Both the position numbers and the translations under genes were made by a program. Source: an uncultured Lachnospiraceae bacterium (GTDB lineage: Bacteria > Bacillota > Clostridia > Lachnospirales > Lachnospiraceae). Taken from it: a stretch of DNA of 64,000 nucleotides. Shown one piece after another: positions 26,997-36,303 of the stretch (within the stretch, counting starts at the first letter, position 1; every line of letters begins with the position of its first letter). The notes beneath the pieces are model-generated. The model searched no databases. It had not been told where the DNA came from and saw only the letters and a program-made list of their open reading frames with translations. The stretch is taken from NCBI GenBank assembly GCA_946554445.1, contig CAMNSD010000020.1, forward strand, positions 1 through 64,000, in the 5' to 3' direction.

Positions 26997-27920
26997 ATGG
27001 CAGATACCTTTTCATATAACGGCATTATGAATGTATATAAAGAGGCGGGCTTTACTTCCCATGATGTGATAGCCAGACTCAGGGGAATCTGTAAACAGAA
27101 AAAGATAGGACATACAGGGACACTCGATCCGGATGCGGTTGGCGTGCTTCCTGTATGTTTCGGTTCCGGCACCAAATTGTGCGATATGCTCACAGATTGG
27201 GACAAGGAATATGTTGCAGTGTTGAGGCTGGGAATCACAACGGATACCCAGGATCTGTCTGGACGGGTGTTATCTGAGGCAGAACAGCCGCAGATAGAGG
27301 CGCTTACAGAGGATATTGTGCGCAGGACAGTTATGGGATTTGCGGGAGAGTATGAACAGCTTCCGCCCATGTATTCGGCGCTCAAAGTAGACGGCAGGCG
27401 TCTCTACGAACTGGCGCGGGCAGGGAAAGAAGTGGAACGAAAACCGAGGCTGGTACAGATCAAGGAGATAGAGATTCTGAAGATGGAACTTCCCTGGGTA
27501 AAATTCCGGGTGCAGTGTTCCAAGGGGACTTATATTCGGACGCTGTGCCATGATATTGGCGAACGTCTCGGCTGCGGCGGCGCTATGGAATCGCTGACCA
27601 GAAGCAGAGTCGGAATTTTCAGGATTGAGGAAGCGCTGACATTGGACAAGATAGAAAAACTGCGGGATGAGGGAAAACTGTCAAACGTCATGATAGCGCC
27701 GGATAAGATTTTTGATGACTGCCGGGAGGTCACGGTGACACAGGTAGGACAGAAGATGGCAGCAAATGGAAATCGTCTGCGGAATAATTTCCTGACAGGA
27801 GGGGCCATGCCGATAGATTGGGAACAGGTGAGGGTATATGATGAGGCGGGCAGATTTTACGGTATCTACCAGTATGATAAAAAGGCCGGAGATTTTAAGC
27901 CCGTAAAGATGTTTTTATAG
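26997..27920 (+). CDS. truB: tRNA pseudouridine(55) synthase
   Basis: TruB makes pseudouridine 55 in the T loop of tRNAs. The motif HTGTLDPDAVGVLP near residue 40 carries the catalytic Asp; YSALKVDGRRLYELARAG and KGTYIRTLCHDIGE are also typical. At 307 residues with a C-terminal extension, it starts 3 nt after nrnA. Confidence 0.94.
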   Translation: MADTFSYNGIMNVYKEAGFTSHDVIARLRGICKQKKIGHTGTLDPDAVGVLPVCFGSGTKLCDMLTDWDKEYVAVLRLGITTDTQDLSGRVLSEAEQPQIEALTEDIVRRTVMGFAGEYEQLPPMYSALKVDGRRLYELARAGKEVERKPRLVQIKEIEILKMELPWVKFRVQCSKGTYIRTLCHDIGERLGCGGAMESLTRSRVGIFRIEEALTLDKIEKLRDEGKLSNVMIAPDKIFDDCREVTVTQVGQKMAANGNRLRNNFLTGGAMPIDWEQVRVYDEAGRFYGIYQYDKKAGDFKPVKMFL

Positions 27921-27948
27921 ATGAGGAGAGGGCAGGCGGGATGGCAGA

Positions 27949-28866
27949 ATGTTGATTATAGAAAATACAACAGAATTTGTTTTGCAGAATAAAAGCGCTG
28001 TGGCGGTGGGCAAATTTGACGGCATCCATCTGGGACACCGGAAACTGCTGGGTAAGATTCTGGAACAGAAAAAAGAAGGACTTGCAGCAGTGGTGTTCAC
28101 TTTTGATACTTCGGCCTGCGCCTTTTTTGGCGGGGAGGAGAAAGAACTTTCCACCAGAGCGGAAAAACGGGCGGTTTTTGCACAGATGGGAGTCGATGTT
28201 TTGATTGAGTTTCCCTTAAATCAGGAGACGGCGGCCACGGAACCGGAGGAGTTTGTGAGACGGTATCTGGCCAGACAGATGCGGACGGCTTATCTGTGTG
28301 CGGGGCCGGATATTACCTTTGGCAGGCGTGGAGCAGGCGATAAGGAACTCTTGGCACGTTATGAGAAGGAGTGCGGTTACCGGTTGGAACTGATTGAGAA
28401 AGTGCGGGTGGACGGCGGTGAAGTCAGTTCCACCAGGGTGCGCAGTGCGGTCCGGGCGGGAGAGATGGCAGCGGCAGCCCGGATGTTGGGGACGCCCTAT
28501 AGTGTGAGCGGCCGGGTGGAGCACGGCAGGCGGCTGGGACGTACCCTGGGAATGCCTACAGCGAATCTTCTGCCGGAGCCGGATAAGTTGTTACCGCCGG
28601 ATGGTGTTTATTATTCCAGCGTACTCCTTAACGGCCGCACTTACCGGGGAATTTCCAATATTGGCTGTAAGCCTACGGTATCTCAGGAAAATATCATGGG
28701 GGTGGAGACCTATCTGTATGATTTTGACGATTCGATTTATGGCAGTCAGATTACGGTGCAGCTCCACGCGTTCCGCAGGCCGGAGGAGAAATTTGACAGC
28801 GTGGAGACACTGCGAGCACAGCTGATGCTGGATATTGCTGCGGGCAGGGAATTTGGAGGGGAATGA
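27949..28866 (+). CDS. ribF: Bifunctional riboflavin kinase / FAD synthetase
   Basis: RibF converts riboflavin to FMN and FAD. The nucleotidyltransferase half shows VGKFDGIHLGHRKLL near residue 22 and the C-proximal kinase half shows GRTLGMPTANL, then PPDGVYYSSVLLNG. Length 305 is normal. Its Shine-Dalgarno is weak (GGCGGG). It is the last gene of the nusA operon here. The short palindrome TATCGA/TCGATA follows, then a T-run that may end the transcript. Confidence 0.94.
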   Translation: MLIIENTTEFVLQNKSAVAVGKFDGIHLGHRKLLGKILEQKKEGLAAVVFTFDTSACAFFGGEEKELSTRAEKRAVFAQMGVDVLIEFPLNQETAATEPEEFVRRYLARQMRTAYLCAGPDITFGRRGAGDKELLARYEKECGYRLELIEKVRVDGGEVSSTRVRSAVRAGEMAAAARMLGTPYSVSGRVEHGRRLGRTLGMPTANLLPEPDKLLPPDGVYYSSVLLNGRTYRGISNIGCKPTVSQENIMGVETYLYDFDDSIYGSQITVQLHAFRRPEEKFDSVETLRAQLMLDIAAGREFGGE

Positions 28867-28916
28867 TAAGTATCGATGGAGGTGTCGATAGGCGTCGGAT
28901 TTTTTGTCATTAGGGC

Positions 28917-28945
28917 TTGTAAGGAAGTTTTTTTTTCGATACAAT
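28917..28945 (+). promoter_or_regulatory. Promoter for the Na/Pi cotransporter gene
   Basis: TTGTAA (28917-28922), 17-bp spacer rich in T, TACAAT (28940-28945). Confidence 0.65.
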
Positions 28946-28994
28946 AAAATTAGTGCACTTATGTGAGGAACAAAGGAAGGAAACATAAATTGAG

Positions 28995-30632
28995 ATGAGT
29001 CCAACGATCATTCTTTCCATGGCAGGCGGCCTGGGGCTGTTTTTGTATGGTATGCGTATCATGAGCGACAGCATAGAAAAGGTTGCCGGCGCGAAATTGA
29101 GAGAAATTCTGGAACGGTTGACGACCAACCGTTTTATGGGGATTTTAGTGGGGGTATTTTTTACCGCGGTCATTCAGTCATCATCGGCCTGTACCGTGAT
29201 GGTGGTTAGTTTCGTAAACTCCGGGCTGATGAATCTGACACAGGCGGCAGGTGTAATCTTTGGCGCTAACATCGGTACTACGGTGACGGCCCTTCTGGTT
29301 TCCCTGAAACTGGAGAAGGCGGCTCCGGTGTTCTTATTGGTGGGCGTGTTGATTGTCATGTTTTCCAAGAAGCAGAAAGTGTCCCGCTGGGGCGAAGTCA
29401 TCATCGGGTTCGGCGTGCTCTTTATGGGGCTCAGCACCATGTCAGGCGCCATGTCCGGGATGAAGGATTCCCCGGCTGTCTTACATATGTTTGCCTCCCT
29501 GCAGACGCCGATTCTGGCAGTCCTTCTGGGAACGGTCTTAACTGCTATCATTCAGAGTTCATCGGTGACGGTCAGTATCATGGTGCTTCTTGCCAACCAG
29601 GGACTGATGGGGATGGATATCTGTATGTTTATCATCCTTGGCTGTAATATCGGTGCCTGTACGTCTGCACTGTTAGCTTCTTTAAATGGTAAAAAGGATG
29701 CGAAGCGGGCGGCGGCGATTCATCTAATCTTTAATGTGATAGGAACAATCGTTGTGTACATTATCTTTATGCTGGCGGTCAGCCAGATTGTGGCGGTGCT
29801 TGACGTGATAGCCGGCAACGATCCGGGACGCGTGGTGGCATATGCTCATATCGCGATTAAAGTATTCCAGGTTATCATCATGATGCCGTTTATCAAGGGC
29901 ATTGTAAAATTGACCTATCTGTTGGTACCGGGCGATGACAAGAAGGTGGGATACCGGGACAGCTATCAGCTCAAATATATTGGTGAAAAAGTGGTCTTAA
30001 ATCCTGCCACGGCTGTGGTGGAAGTGATCAAGGAGCTGGACCGTATGGCATCTTTGGCGGATGAGAACCTAAACCGTGCCATGAATGCGCTTATGACATT
30101 GGATCAGGAAGAGATTGACGAAGTCTATGAAGTGGAAAAAAATATAGATTTCCTAAGCCATGCAATCACCAACTATCTGGTGAAGATCAACCAGACTACA
30201 CTGCCGATCGAGGACTTGAAGAGTATCGGCGCCCTCTTCCATGTAGTCAATGATATCGAAAGAATCGGTGATCATGCGGAGAACATCGCAGATGCGGCGG
30301 TGCGGCGGATAGAGACCGGCGTAGGTTTCTCCAAGGCGGCGCAGAAAGAGATGGGAGAGATGATAGATATGGTGAATACCATCTTGCATTTTTCCATAGA
30401 AATGTTTGTCAAGAGCACGGAAGAACATGTGGAAGATATCAGACATCTTGAGGAAGCCGTCGACGAGAAAGAAAAAGAGTTACAGCAGAAGCATATTACC
30501 AGGCTTTCCAACAACGAGTGTACGCCGGAGGCAGGAGCGCTCTTTTCGGAAGTGGTGTCCGGGCTTGAGAGAGTGGCGGATCATGCGACCAATATTGCTT
30601 TTGCAAATACATATTATGAGACGGGAATGTAG
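28995..30632 (+). CDS. Na+/phosphate cotransporter with PhoU-like domain (NptA/YjbB type)
   Basis: A membrane transporter moving inorganic phosphate with sodium. Two inverted Na/Pi cotransporter repeats are marked by QSSSACTVMVVSFVNSG (about residue 56) and QSSSVTVSIMVLLANQG (about 180), each with the typical QSSS motif and a later GANIGTT or GCNIGAC. The last 190 residues form PhoU-like helical repeats (ELDRMASLADENLNRA; IERIGDHAENIAD). Direction of transport cannot be told. The Shine-Dalgarno AGGAAGG is 14 nt from the ATG, rather far. Monocistronic. Confidence 0.92.
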   Translation: MSPTIILSMAGGLGLFLYGMRIMSDSIEKVAGAKLREILERLTTNRFMGILVGVFFTAVIQSSSACTVMVVSFVNSGLMNLTQAAGVIFGANIGTTVTALLVSLKLEKAAPVFLLVGVLIVMFSKKQKVSRWGEVIIGFGVLFMGLSTMSGAMSGMKDSPAVLHMFASLQTPILAVLLGTVLTAIIQSSSVTVSIMVLLANQGLMGMDICMFIILGCNIGACTSALLASLNGKKDAKRAAAIHLIFNVIGTIVVYIIFMLAVSQIVAVLDVIAGNDPGRVVAYAHIAIKVFQVIIMMPFIKGIVKLTYLLVPGDDKKVGYRDSYQLKYIGEKVVLNPATAVVEVIKELDRMASLADENLNRAMNALMTLDQEEIDEVYEVEKNIDFLSHAITNYLVKINQTTLPIEDLKSIGALFHVVNDIERIGDHAENIADAAVRRIETGVGFSKAAQKEMGEMIDMVNTILHFSIEMFVKSTEEHVEDIRHLEEAVDEKEKELQQKHITRLSNNECTPEAGALFSEVVSGLERVADHATNIAFANTYYETGM

Positions 30633-30649
30633 TCCCGTCTTATATTTTT
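30619..30649 (+). terminator. Terminator after the Na/Pi cotransporter
   Basis: AGACGGGA (30619-30626) pairs with TCCCGTCT (30633-30640), followed by TATATTTTT. The TAG stop codon lies in the loop. Confidence 0.8.
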
Positions 30650-30675
30650 GTCTCAAATAAATAATCGCATAGGGA

Positions 30676-30742
30676 TTGACAAAGGATTGTAGACTTGCTA
30701 TAATAACTTCGCAAATGTTACAGAAATATTACGAATGTTACA
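30676..30742 (+). promoter_or_regulatory. Consensus promoter plus WalR-like direct repeats upstream of NlpC/P60 gene
   Basis: TTGACA (30676-30681), 17-bp spacer, TATAAT (30699-30704), a perfect sigma-A promoter. Just downstream lie TGTTAC (30716-30721), N5, TATTAC (30727-30732) and another TGTTAC (30736-30741). The first two fit the WalR box pattern TGTWAH-N5-TGTWAH with one mismatch. The position after the start point would suggest repression. Confidence 0.65.
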
Positions 30743-30766
30743 AAATGGCGAGAGGACAATCCTTTA

Positions 30767-31957
30767 ATGAAGAGACGGGAAATATCTTTGATTTTAGCAG
30801 GTTTTCTGCTTTTTATGATTCCGGTGCAGATACAGGCAACAGTTAATCTGCCCAATATTGTATCAGGCAAGCAGATTAATCTTAACAGAAATATTACGGG
30901 AAGTACACAGAATGTCACAGATTTGGATCTGGTGCAGGCAGAGGCTGCAGCCCTGGATGTGGCACAGGTGGATACCAGTACCTGGAATCGGGCAGGTGAG
31001 AAGCCGGTAGAAAGTATCCACGATGTTCTGGGAGAGTCAATCGGTTCCGCCAGCGTTCTTTCCGCGGATAAGACGGCGGCAGATTATAAGCTGGCATATG
31101 AGCGGGCGAAGAACGCGAATTGGGGCTATACTAACTTGGGAATCGCCAACGTGAGCGATAATCTGAACATTCGCGCAGCGGCGGCGGAAGATGGGAAGAT
31201 TATCGGTAAACTGCCCAAGGACGCAGCCTGTGAAGTGCTTGATATGGATGAACTCTGGGCGCATATCAAGTCCGGCAGCGTGGAGGGGTATGTGAGCAGA
31301 GAGTATCTGCTTACCGGGATTCCTGCGAAACATAAGGCAGAAGAATTGGCCACAACGATGGCAAGAGTCACTACGGACAGCCTGAAAGTACGGGCGGAGG
31401 CAAGCACAGATTCGGAAGTCATCACAATGGTGCCAAACGGCGAGGAATTGGAGGTTGCCGCTGTGGAGGGAGACTGGGTAAAAGTACTCCTGGATGACGA
31501 TGAAGTATATGTATCTGCAGAATTTGTGGAAGTTAGCGCGGAACTTAGCACGGCAGTTACTCTGTCAGAATTGTTGTATGGACAGGGAATTTCCGATGTG
31601 CGTGTGGATTTGTGTCAGTATGCAAAAGAGTTTTTGGGCAATCCCTATGTGTGGGGCGGCACCAGTCTGACCAAGGGAGCGGATTGCTCCGGTTATGTGA
31701 TGAGTCTTTATAAAAAATACGGTGTGAACCTGCCGCATTCCTCCAGGGCGCAGGCTAACTGCGGCACCACCATCAAGGTGTCCGAAGCCCAGCCGGGAGA
31801 TCTGATCTTTTATGGCAAAGGTAAGACCATCAATCATGTGGCAATGTACATTGGCGGCGGGAAGGTGATTCATGCCAGCAGCCCTAAGACGGGTATCCGT
31901 ATTTCCAATGTTTCTTATAGAACGCCTTTTAAGGCTGTAAGGATATTGCAGGAGTAA
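30767..31957 (+). CDS. Secreted SH3b-NlpC/P60 peptidoglycan hydrolase
   Basis: A cell-wall endopeptidase, probably cutting the stem peptide (gamma-D-Glu to diamino acid). A signal peptide (about residues 1-26, LILAGFLLFMIPVQIQA) is followed by a linker, two SH3b domains (about 130-190 and 205-262, each with LNIRAAAAEDGKIIG or LKVRAEASTDSEVIT) and a C-terminal NlpC/P60 domain. Catalytic Cys is in GADCSGYVM (about 307) and His in INHVAMYIGGGKVIHAS (about 356). No membrane anchor, so it is secreted and held by SH3b binding. Confidence 0.92.
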   Translation: MKRREISLILAGFLLFMIPVQIQATVNLPNIVSGKQINLNRNITGSTQNVTDLDLVQAEAAALDVAQVDTSTWNRAGEKPVESIHDVLGESIGSASVLSADKTAADYKLAYERAKNANWGYTNLGIANVSDNLNIRAAAAEDGKIIGKLPKDAACEVLDMDELWAHIKSGSVEGYVSREYLLTGIPAKHKAEELATTMARVTTDSLKVRAEASTDSEVITMVPNGEELEVAAVEGDWVKVLLDDDEVYVSAEFVEVSAELSTAVTLSELLYGQGISDVRVDLCQYAKEFLGNPYVWGGTSLTKGADCSGYVMSLYKKYGVNLPHSSRAQANCGTTIKVSEAQPGDLIFYGKGKTINHVAMYIGGGKVIHASSPKTGIRISNVSYRTPFKAVRILQE

Positions 31958-31970
31958 TATGCAAAAGCAC

Positions 31971-31999
31971 TTTACAATAAGACAGGTTTGTGATACACT
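31971..31999 (+). promoter_or_regulatory. Promoter for rpsO
   Basis: TTTACA (31971-31976), 17-bp spacer, TACACT (31994-31999). Confidence 0.65.
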
Positions 32000-32005
32000 A
32001 TAGCA

Positions 32006-32100
32006 GTATGATTTTAGCCGATACGCAGAGGCGGGACACTCCGACCCCTTCTTGGTATCAGGCGGTTATCAGGGTAACCCCCTGAAGGAAAGGAGAAGTT
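32006..32100 (+). promoter_or_regulatory. Structured rpsO leader, candidate S15 autoregulatory site
   Basis: A leader of about 95 nt. A hairpin just before the ribosome site is formed by TCAGG..CCTGA closing GGTTA/TAACC, and upstream TTCTT can face the AAGGAAAGG ribosome-site region. S15 represses its own mRNA through diverse leader structures in several bacteria; whether this one binds S15 is inference. Confidence 0.45.
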
Positions 32101-32367
32101 ATGATTTCAAAGGAAAAGAAGACAGCAATTATCAAAGAGTATGCCAGATCAGAAGGCGATACCGGTTCACCGGAAGTACAGGTAGCGGTCCTGACAGCAA
32201 GAATCCAGGAGCTTACCGAGCATTTGAAAGAGAACCCGAAGGATCATCATTCCAGAAGAGGACTTCTGAAAATGGTTGGTCAGAGACGTGGCCTGCTTGG
32301 CTATCTGAAAGAGAAGGATATCGAGAGATATCGTGCCTTGATCGAGAGGCTCGGACTTCGTAAATAA
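32101..32367 (+). CDS. rpsO: 30S ribosomal protein S15
   Basis: S15 binds 16S rRNA early in 30S assembly. The 88-residue sequence is typical: [22 protein letters not shown] and [29 protein letters not shown] precedes the ATG. The overlapping frame at 32052 is a shadow. pnp follows, as in many bacteria. Confidence 0.97.
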   Translation: MISKEKKTAIIKEYARSEGDTGSPEVQVAVLTARIQELTEHLKENPKDHHSRRGLLKMVGQRRGLLGYLKEKDIERYRALIERLGLRK

Positions 32368-32377
32368 GACGGACAAT

Positions 32378-32422
32378 AAAGCGGAGATAGGGTTGACAGT
32401 GTCTACCTTAAATCCGCTTTTT
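32378..32422 (+). terminator. Terminator between rpsO and pnp
   Basis: AAAGCGGA (32378-32385) pairs with TCCGCTTT (32413-32420), with inner pairing AGG/CCT and GACA/TGTC in the long loop, followed by a run of T to 32422. Partial readthrough into pnp is likely. Confidence 0.65.
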
Positions 32423-32526
32423 ATGTGTATATTAGCAGTAGTCCGTATAAGGCGGGCGGCTGCGGACTTTCGGCGGGAGGAGGATCTGCCGGAAGGAGGA
32501 AGCGAGAAGAAAAAGGAGAGAAGAGT

Positions 32527-34617
32527 ATGTACAAGAGTTATACCATGGAACTTGCCGGTCGCACCTTGCGTGTGGACATTGGCAGAGTCGGTAAGCAGGC
32601 AAATGGCTGCGCATTTATGCAGTATGGAGAGACCACCGTTCTATCCACGGCAACGGCTTCTGATAAGCCTAGGGATGGAATTGATTTCTTCCCCTGCAGT
32701 GTGGAGTATGAGGAGAAGTTCTATTCTGTCGGTAAGATTCCCGGCGGATTTAACAAGAGAGAGGGCAAGCCTTCCGAGAATGCGATTCTCACAAGCCGTG
32801 TGATCGATCGGCCGATGAGACCGCTTTTCCCGAAGGATTACCGCAACGACGTAACCCTCAATAATATGGTCATGAGTGTGGATCCGGCATGTCGCCCGGA
32901 ACTGGTGGCTATGATTGGCACCGCGATTGCAACCTGTATTTCGGATATTCCTTTTGCTGGTCCTTGTGCAATGACACAGATGGGTATGGTGGATGGCGAG
33001 TTGATCGTTAATCCGTCCCAGGAGCAGTGGGATAAGGGTGATCTGAAGATGACGGTGGCATCTACCGCCGAGAAAGTGATGATGATTGAGGCTGGTGCCA
33101 ATGAGGTGCCGGAGGCAAAAGTGCTGGAGGCAATTTATAAGGCCCATGAGATCAACCAGACCTTGATCGCCTTTATCAACAACATTGTGGCGGAAGTGGG
33201 TAAGCCGAAACATACTTACGAGAGTTGTGCGGTTCCCGAGGAGATGTTTGAGGAGATGAAGAAGATCGTGACGCCGGAGGAGATGGAGACAGCAGTCTTC
33301 ACCGATGAGAAGCAGGTGCGCGAGGAGAATATCAAGAATGTTACAGCCAAACTGGAGGAGGCATTTGCAGAGAACGAAGAGTATCTGGCAGTGCTTGGCG
33401 AGGCAGTATATCAGTATCAGAAAAAGACTGTCCGCAAGATGATCTTAAAGGATCACAAGCGTCCTGACGGCCGTGCGTTAGACCAGATCAGACCCCTGGC
33501 GGCAGAAGTGGATATCATTCCCAGAGTGCATGGTTCCGCGATGTTCACCAGAGGACAGACACAGATCTGTAATGTGTGTACCCTGGCGCCTTTATCTGAG
33601 ATGCAGAAAGTGGACGGCTTAGATGAGAATATCACAGGCAAGAGATATATGCATCACTATAATTTCCCGTCCTATTCCGTAGGCGAGACCAAGGTCAGCA
33701 GAGGACCGGGACGTAGGGAGATCGGTCACGGTGCGTTGGCGGAGAGAGCCCTTTTGCCGGTACTTCCTTCGGAGGAGGAGTTCCCCTATGCAATTCGTAC
33801 AGTGTCTGAGACTTTTGAGTCCAACGGCTCTACTTCCATGGCATCCACCTGTGCTTCCTGTATGTCTTTGATGGCGGCAGGTGTGCCGATCAAGAAGATG
33901 GTGGCAGGTATCTCCTGCGGTCTGGTAACAGGTGATACAGATGATGATTTCGTACTGTTGACAGATATTCAGGGACTTGAGGATTTCTTTGGTGATATGG
34001 ACTTCAAGGTGACGGGTACCCATGAGGGTATTACAGCCATCCAGATGGATATCAAGATTCATGGATTGACCAAGCCTATCGTGGAAGGCGCCATCGCAAG
34101 ATGCCGTGAGGCGAGAGAGTTTATCATGGCGAACTGTATGACTCCTGCAATCGCAGCGCCCCGCAAAGAGGTTGGCAAGTATGCACCCAAGATTATTTCT
34201 ATTCAGATCGATCCCGATAAGATTGGTGATGTAGTAGGGCAGCGCGGCAAGACCATCAATGAGATCATTGCCCGCACAGGCGTCAAGATTGATATCACGG
34301 ACGACGGCAATGTGTCTGTGTGCGGTACAGACCGTGAGATGATGGACAAGGCGGTGGATATGGTCAAGATGATCACTACCGATTTCGAGGAGGGACAAGT
34401 CTTCCAGGGAACAGTTGTCAGCATCAAGGAGTTTGGTGCTTTCATCGAGTTTGCACCGGGCAAAGAGGGCATGGTTCATATTTCCAAGATTGCGAAAGAG
34501 AGAATCAATCACGTGGAAGATGTGCTCACACTTGGCGATAAGGTGACGGTGGTGTGCCTTGGCAAGGATAAGATGGGCAGAATCAGCTTCTCTATGAAGG
34601 ATGTGGCACAGAAGTAA
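32527..34617 (+). CDS. pnp: Polyribonucleotide nucleotidyltransferase (PNPase)
   Basis: A phosphorolytic 3'-5' exoribonuclease. Two RNase PH domains flank a helical domain; KH (IDPDKIGDVVGQRGKTINEI) and S1 (GTVVSIKEFGAFIEFAPGKE) domains are at the C-terminus. The start at 32527 has AAAGGAGAG 6 nt upstream and gives MYKSYTMELAGRTL, the normal beginning; the ATG at 32425 lies in the terminator region. The length of 696 residues is typical. KH-domain motifs and active-site SNGSTSMASTCAS are intact. Confidence 0.96.
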   Translation: MYKSYTMELAGRTLRVDIGRVGKQANGCAFMQYGETTVLSTATASDKPRDGIDFFPCSVEYEEKFYSVGKIPGGFNKREGKPSENAILTSRVIDRPMRPLFPKDYRNDVTLNNMVMSVDPACRPELVAMIGTAIATCISDIPFAGPCAMTQMGMVDGELIVNPSQEQWDKGDLKMTVASTAEKVMMIEAGANEVPEAKVLEAIYKAHEINQTLIAFINNIVAEVGKPKHTYESCAVPEEMFEEMKKIVTPEEMETAVFTDEKQVREENIKNVTAKLEEAFAENEEYLAVLGEAVYQYQKKTVRKMILKDHKRPDGRALDQIRPLAAEVDIIPRVHGSAMFTRGQTQICNVCTLAPLSEMQKVDGLDENITGKRYMHHYNFPSYSVGETKVSRGPGRREIGHGALAERALLPVLPSEEEFPYAIRTVSETFESNGSTSMASTCASCMSLMAAGVPIKKMVAGISCGLVTGDTDDDFVLLTDIQGLEDFFGDMDFKVTGTHEGITAIQMDIKIHGLTKPIVEGAIARCREAREFIMANCMTPAIAAPRKEVGKYAPKIISIQIDPDKIGDVVGQRGKTINEIIARTGVKIDITDDGNVSVCGTDREMMDKAVDMVKMITTDFEEGQVFQGTVVSIKEFGAFIEFAPGKEGMVHISKIAKERINHVEDVLTLGDKVTVVCLGKDKMGRISFSMKDVAQK

Positions 34618-34661
34618 TTTGCTTCGCAAATAACTTCACGAGATTCGCTTCGCGGACTCGG
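34617..34661 (+). repeat. Dispersed double-hairpin repeat, copy A (after pnp)
   Basis: Begins at the last base of the pnp stop codon. Hairpin one is ATTTGC-TTC-GCAAAT (34617-34631). Hairpin two is the repeat core CGAGATTCGCTTCGCGG then ACTCGG (34639-34661). It shares the core with copies at 36304, 41769 and 50092. Confidence 0.75.
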
Positions 34662-34694
34662 AATAAGCGGAAGAAGAATAAGAGGAATATATGG

Positions 34695-34742
34695 AAAAGG
34701 AGCCTTTGGCATGATTGTTTGGTCATGTGCGGGCTCCTTTTT
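34695..34742 (+). terminator. Terminator of pnp, probably bidirectional
   Basis: AAAAGGAGCC (34695-34704) pairs with GGCTCCTTTT (34732-34741), with an inner GCATGA/TCATGTGC hairpin, and a T-run to 34742. The reverse complement also ends in T, so it can serve convergent pyrI. Confidence 0.85.
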
Positions 34743-34802
34743 AATGGATTAAGTTAGTATCTGTCAGTACTTGGTGCAGCTGTTTGTTTCCTTAAGTGGC
34801 CG

Positions 34803-35249
34803 CTAAGTATACCATTGTGTGGCGGAGCGGCTGGCTTTCTCTTCGCAGTATTTGCAGCGGTAGATTTCCTTTTCTTCATCCGCTAATACGAAGATGTGGG
34901 GGAGTTCCTGTTCAATGGAAGTGATGCAGCGGGGATTTTTACACTTAATTACGTTGTGGATTTCCTGAGGGAGCACCAGTTCCTTTTTATCAACAATCTC
35001 TCCGTCTTTGATGACGTTGACGGTGATATTGTGGTCGATGACAGCCAGAATATCAAGATTTAAGGTGTTGATGTCGCATTCTACTTTTAAGATATCTTTC
35101 TTGCCCATCTTATTGCTTCTGGCATTCTTGATGATGGCCACTGTACAGTCCAGTTTATCCAATTTCAGATGGTGGTAGATGGACAGGCTCTTGCCTGCTT
35201 CTATATGGTCGAGCACGAAGCCCTCTTCAATTTTTCCTACATTTAACAT
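34803..35249 (-). CDS. pyrI: Aspartate carbamoyltransferase regulatory subunit
   Basis: PyrI binds nucleotide effectors and controls the PyrB catalytic trimers in a heteromeric ATCase. At 148 residues, it begins MLNVGKIEEGFVLDHIEAGK, and the C-terminal zinc site shows CKNPRC and CKYCEEK. It directly follows pyrB (61-nt gap). The presence of PyrI means an E. coli-like regulated holoenzyme, unlike Bacillus. Confidence 0.95.
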   Translation of the reverse strand: MLNVGKIEEGFVLDHIEAGKSLSIYHHLKLDKLDCTVAIIKNARSNKMGKKDILKVECDINTLNLDILAVIDHNITVNVIKDGEIVDKKELVLPQEIHNVIKCKNPRCITSIEQELPHIFVLADEEKEIYRCKYCEEKASRSATQWYT

Positions 35250-35310
35250 GTTAGCTCCTTTTCAGCGCCATAATTGCGCATATCATTGTTGATAGAGATG
35301 ATGAAGGAAT

Positions 35311-36222
35311 TTACGCCAATTCTAACAGGGTTAAAATTAACGCCATTCTGACGTAGACGCCATATTGCGCCTGCTTAAAATAGACCGCGCGGGGATCGTC
35401 GTCCACCTCCACGGAAATCTCATTAACGCGGGGCAGGGGATGCAGTACCAGCATATCTTCTCTTGCGGCAGACAGTTTGTTTTTGTCAAGGATATAGAAA
35501 TCTTTTAGACGGACGTAATCTTCTTCATTGAAGAAACGTTCTTTCTGCACTCTGGTCATATAGAGGAGATCCAGATCTGGCATACAGTCCTCCAGGCGGA
35601 TCACTTCCTCGTAGGCAATGCCTTTCTCGGTCAGCATGTCCGTGATGTAATCCGGGACTTTTAATTCCGGCGGAGAGATGAAGATAAAGCGGATATCCGG
35701 GTATCTGATCAGGGCATTGATCAGGGAATGTACGGTACGGCCAAACTTAAGGTCACCGCATAGCCCGATGGTAAAATCGCCCAGCCGTCCTTTCAAGGAG
35801 CGAATTGTGAGCAGGTCTGTCAATGTCTGGGTGGGATGTTGGTGTCCGCCGTCGCCAGCGTTGATGACAGGGATGCCGGAGCGGCTGGCCGCTACCATGG
35901 GCGCGCCTTCTTTGGGGTGGCGCATGGCGCAGATATCGGCGTAGCAGGAGACGATGCGGATGGTATCCGATACGCTTTCTCCTTTGGCGGCTGAGGAGGA
36001 AGAGGCGTCTGAGAAACCAAGGACCTGTCCGCCTAGGTTCAGCATGGCAGCTTCAAAACTTAAGCGGGTACGCGTGCTGGGTTCGTAAAAGCAGGTGGCC
36101 AGTTTCTTTCCCTCACAGGCATGCGCATATTTGGCCGGATTGCTTTCAATGTCATTGGCCAGGTCAAAGAGTTTGTCCAGTTCCTCCACAGTAAAATCAA
36201 GAGGGTTCATTAAATGTCTCAT
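35311..36222 (-). CDS. pyrB: Aspartate carbamoyltransferase catalytic subunit
   Basis: PyrB joins carbamoyl phosphate and aspartate in the first committed step of pyrimidine synthesis. Motifs: [12 protein letters not shown] (carbamoyl-phosphate site, near residue 50), [19 protein letters not shown] and LHPLPRV. I prefer the ATG at 36222, with GGAG 6 nt upstream, giving [10 protein letters not shown]; the ATG at 36234 adds four residues. The rest of the de novo pathway is not in this window. A TATAAT-like element upstream (minus strand near 36283) has no good -35. Confidence 0.95.
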   Translation of the reverse strand: MRHLMNPLDFTVEELDKLFDLANDIESNPAKYAHACEGKKLATCFYEPSTRTRLSFEAAMLNLGGQVLGFSDASSSSAAKGESVSDTIRIVSCYADICAMRHPKEGAPMVAASRSGIPVINAGDGGHQHPTQTLTDLLTIRSLKGRLGDFTIGLCGDLKFGRTVHSLINALIRYPDIRFIFISPPELKVPDYITDMLTEKGIAYEEVIRLEDCMPDLDLLYMTRVQKERFFNEEDYVRLKDFYILDKNKLSAAREDMLVLHPLPRVNEISVEVDDDPRAVYFKQAQYGVYVRMALILTLLELA

Positions 36223-36303
36223 ATAGATCTCCATTCCGGAGTGTTTGCGTGATGGTGCGATGCAATGCTCCTAGTTTATATTATAGGAAAGTCTTTCGCA
36301 TAT

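Noticed and set aside
32425-32526. N-terminal extension of PNPase from ATG 32425
   Set aside because: It starts inside the rpsO terminator region and lacks a ribosome site; ATG 32527 has AAAGGAGAG and the conserved beginning.
33619-34629. 336-codon minus-strand frame across pnp
   Set aside because: It lies entirely antisense to the PNPase gene, whose domains are complete; the translation is His/Leu/Cys-rich and typical of a shadow frame.
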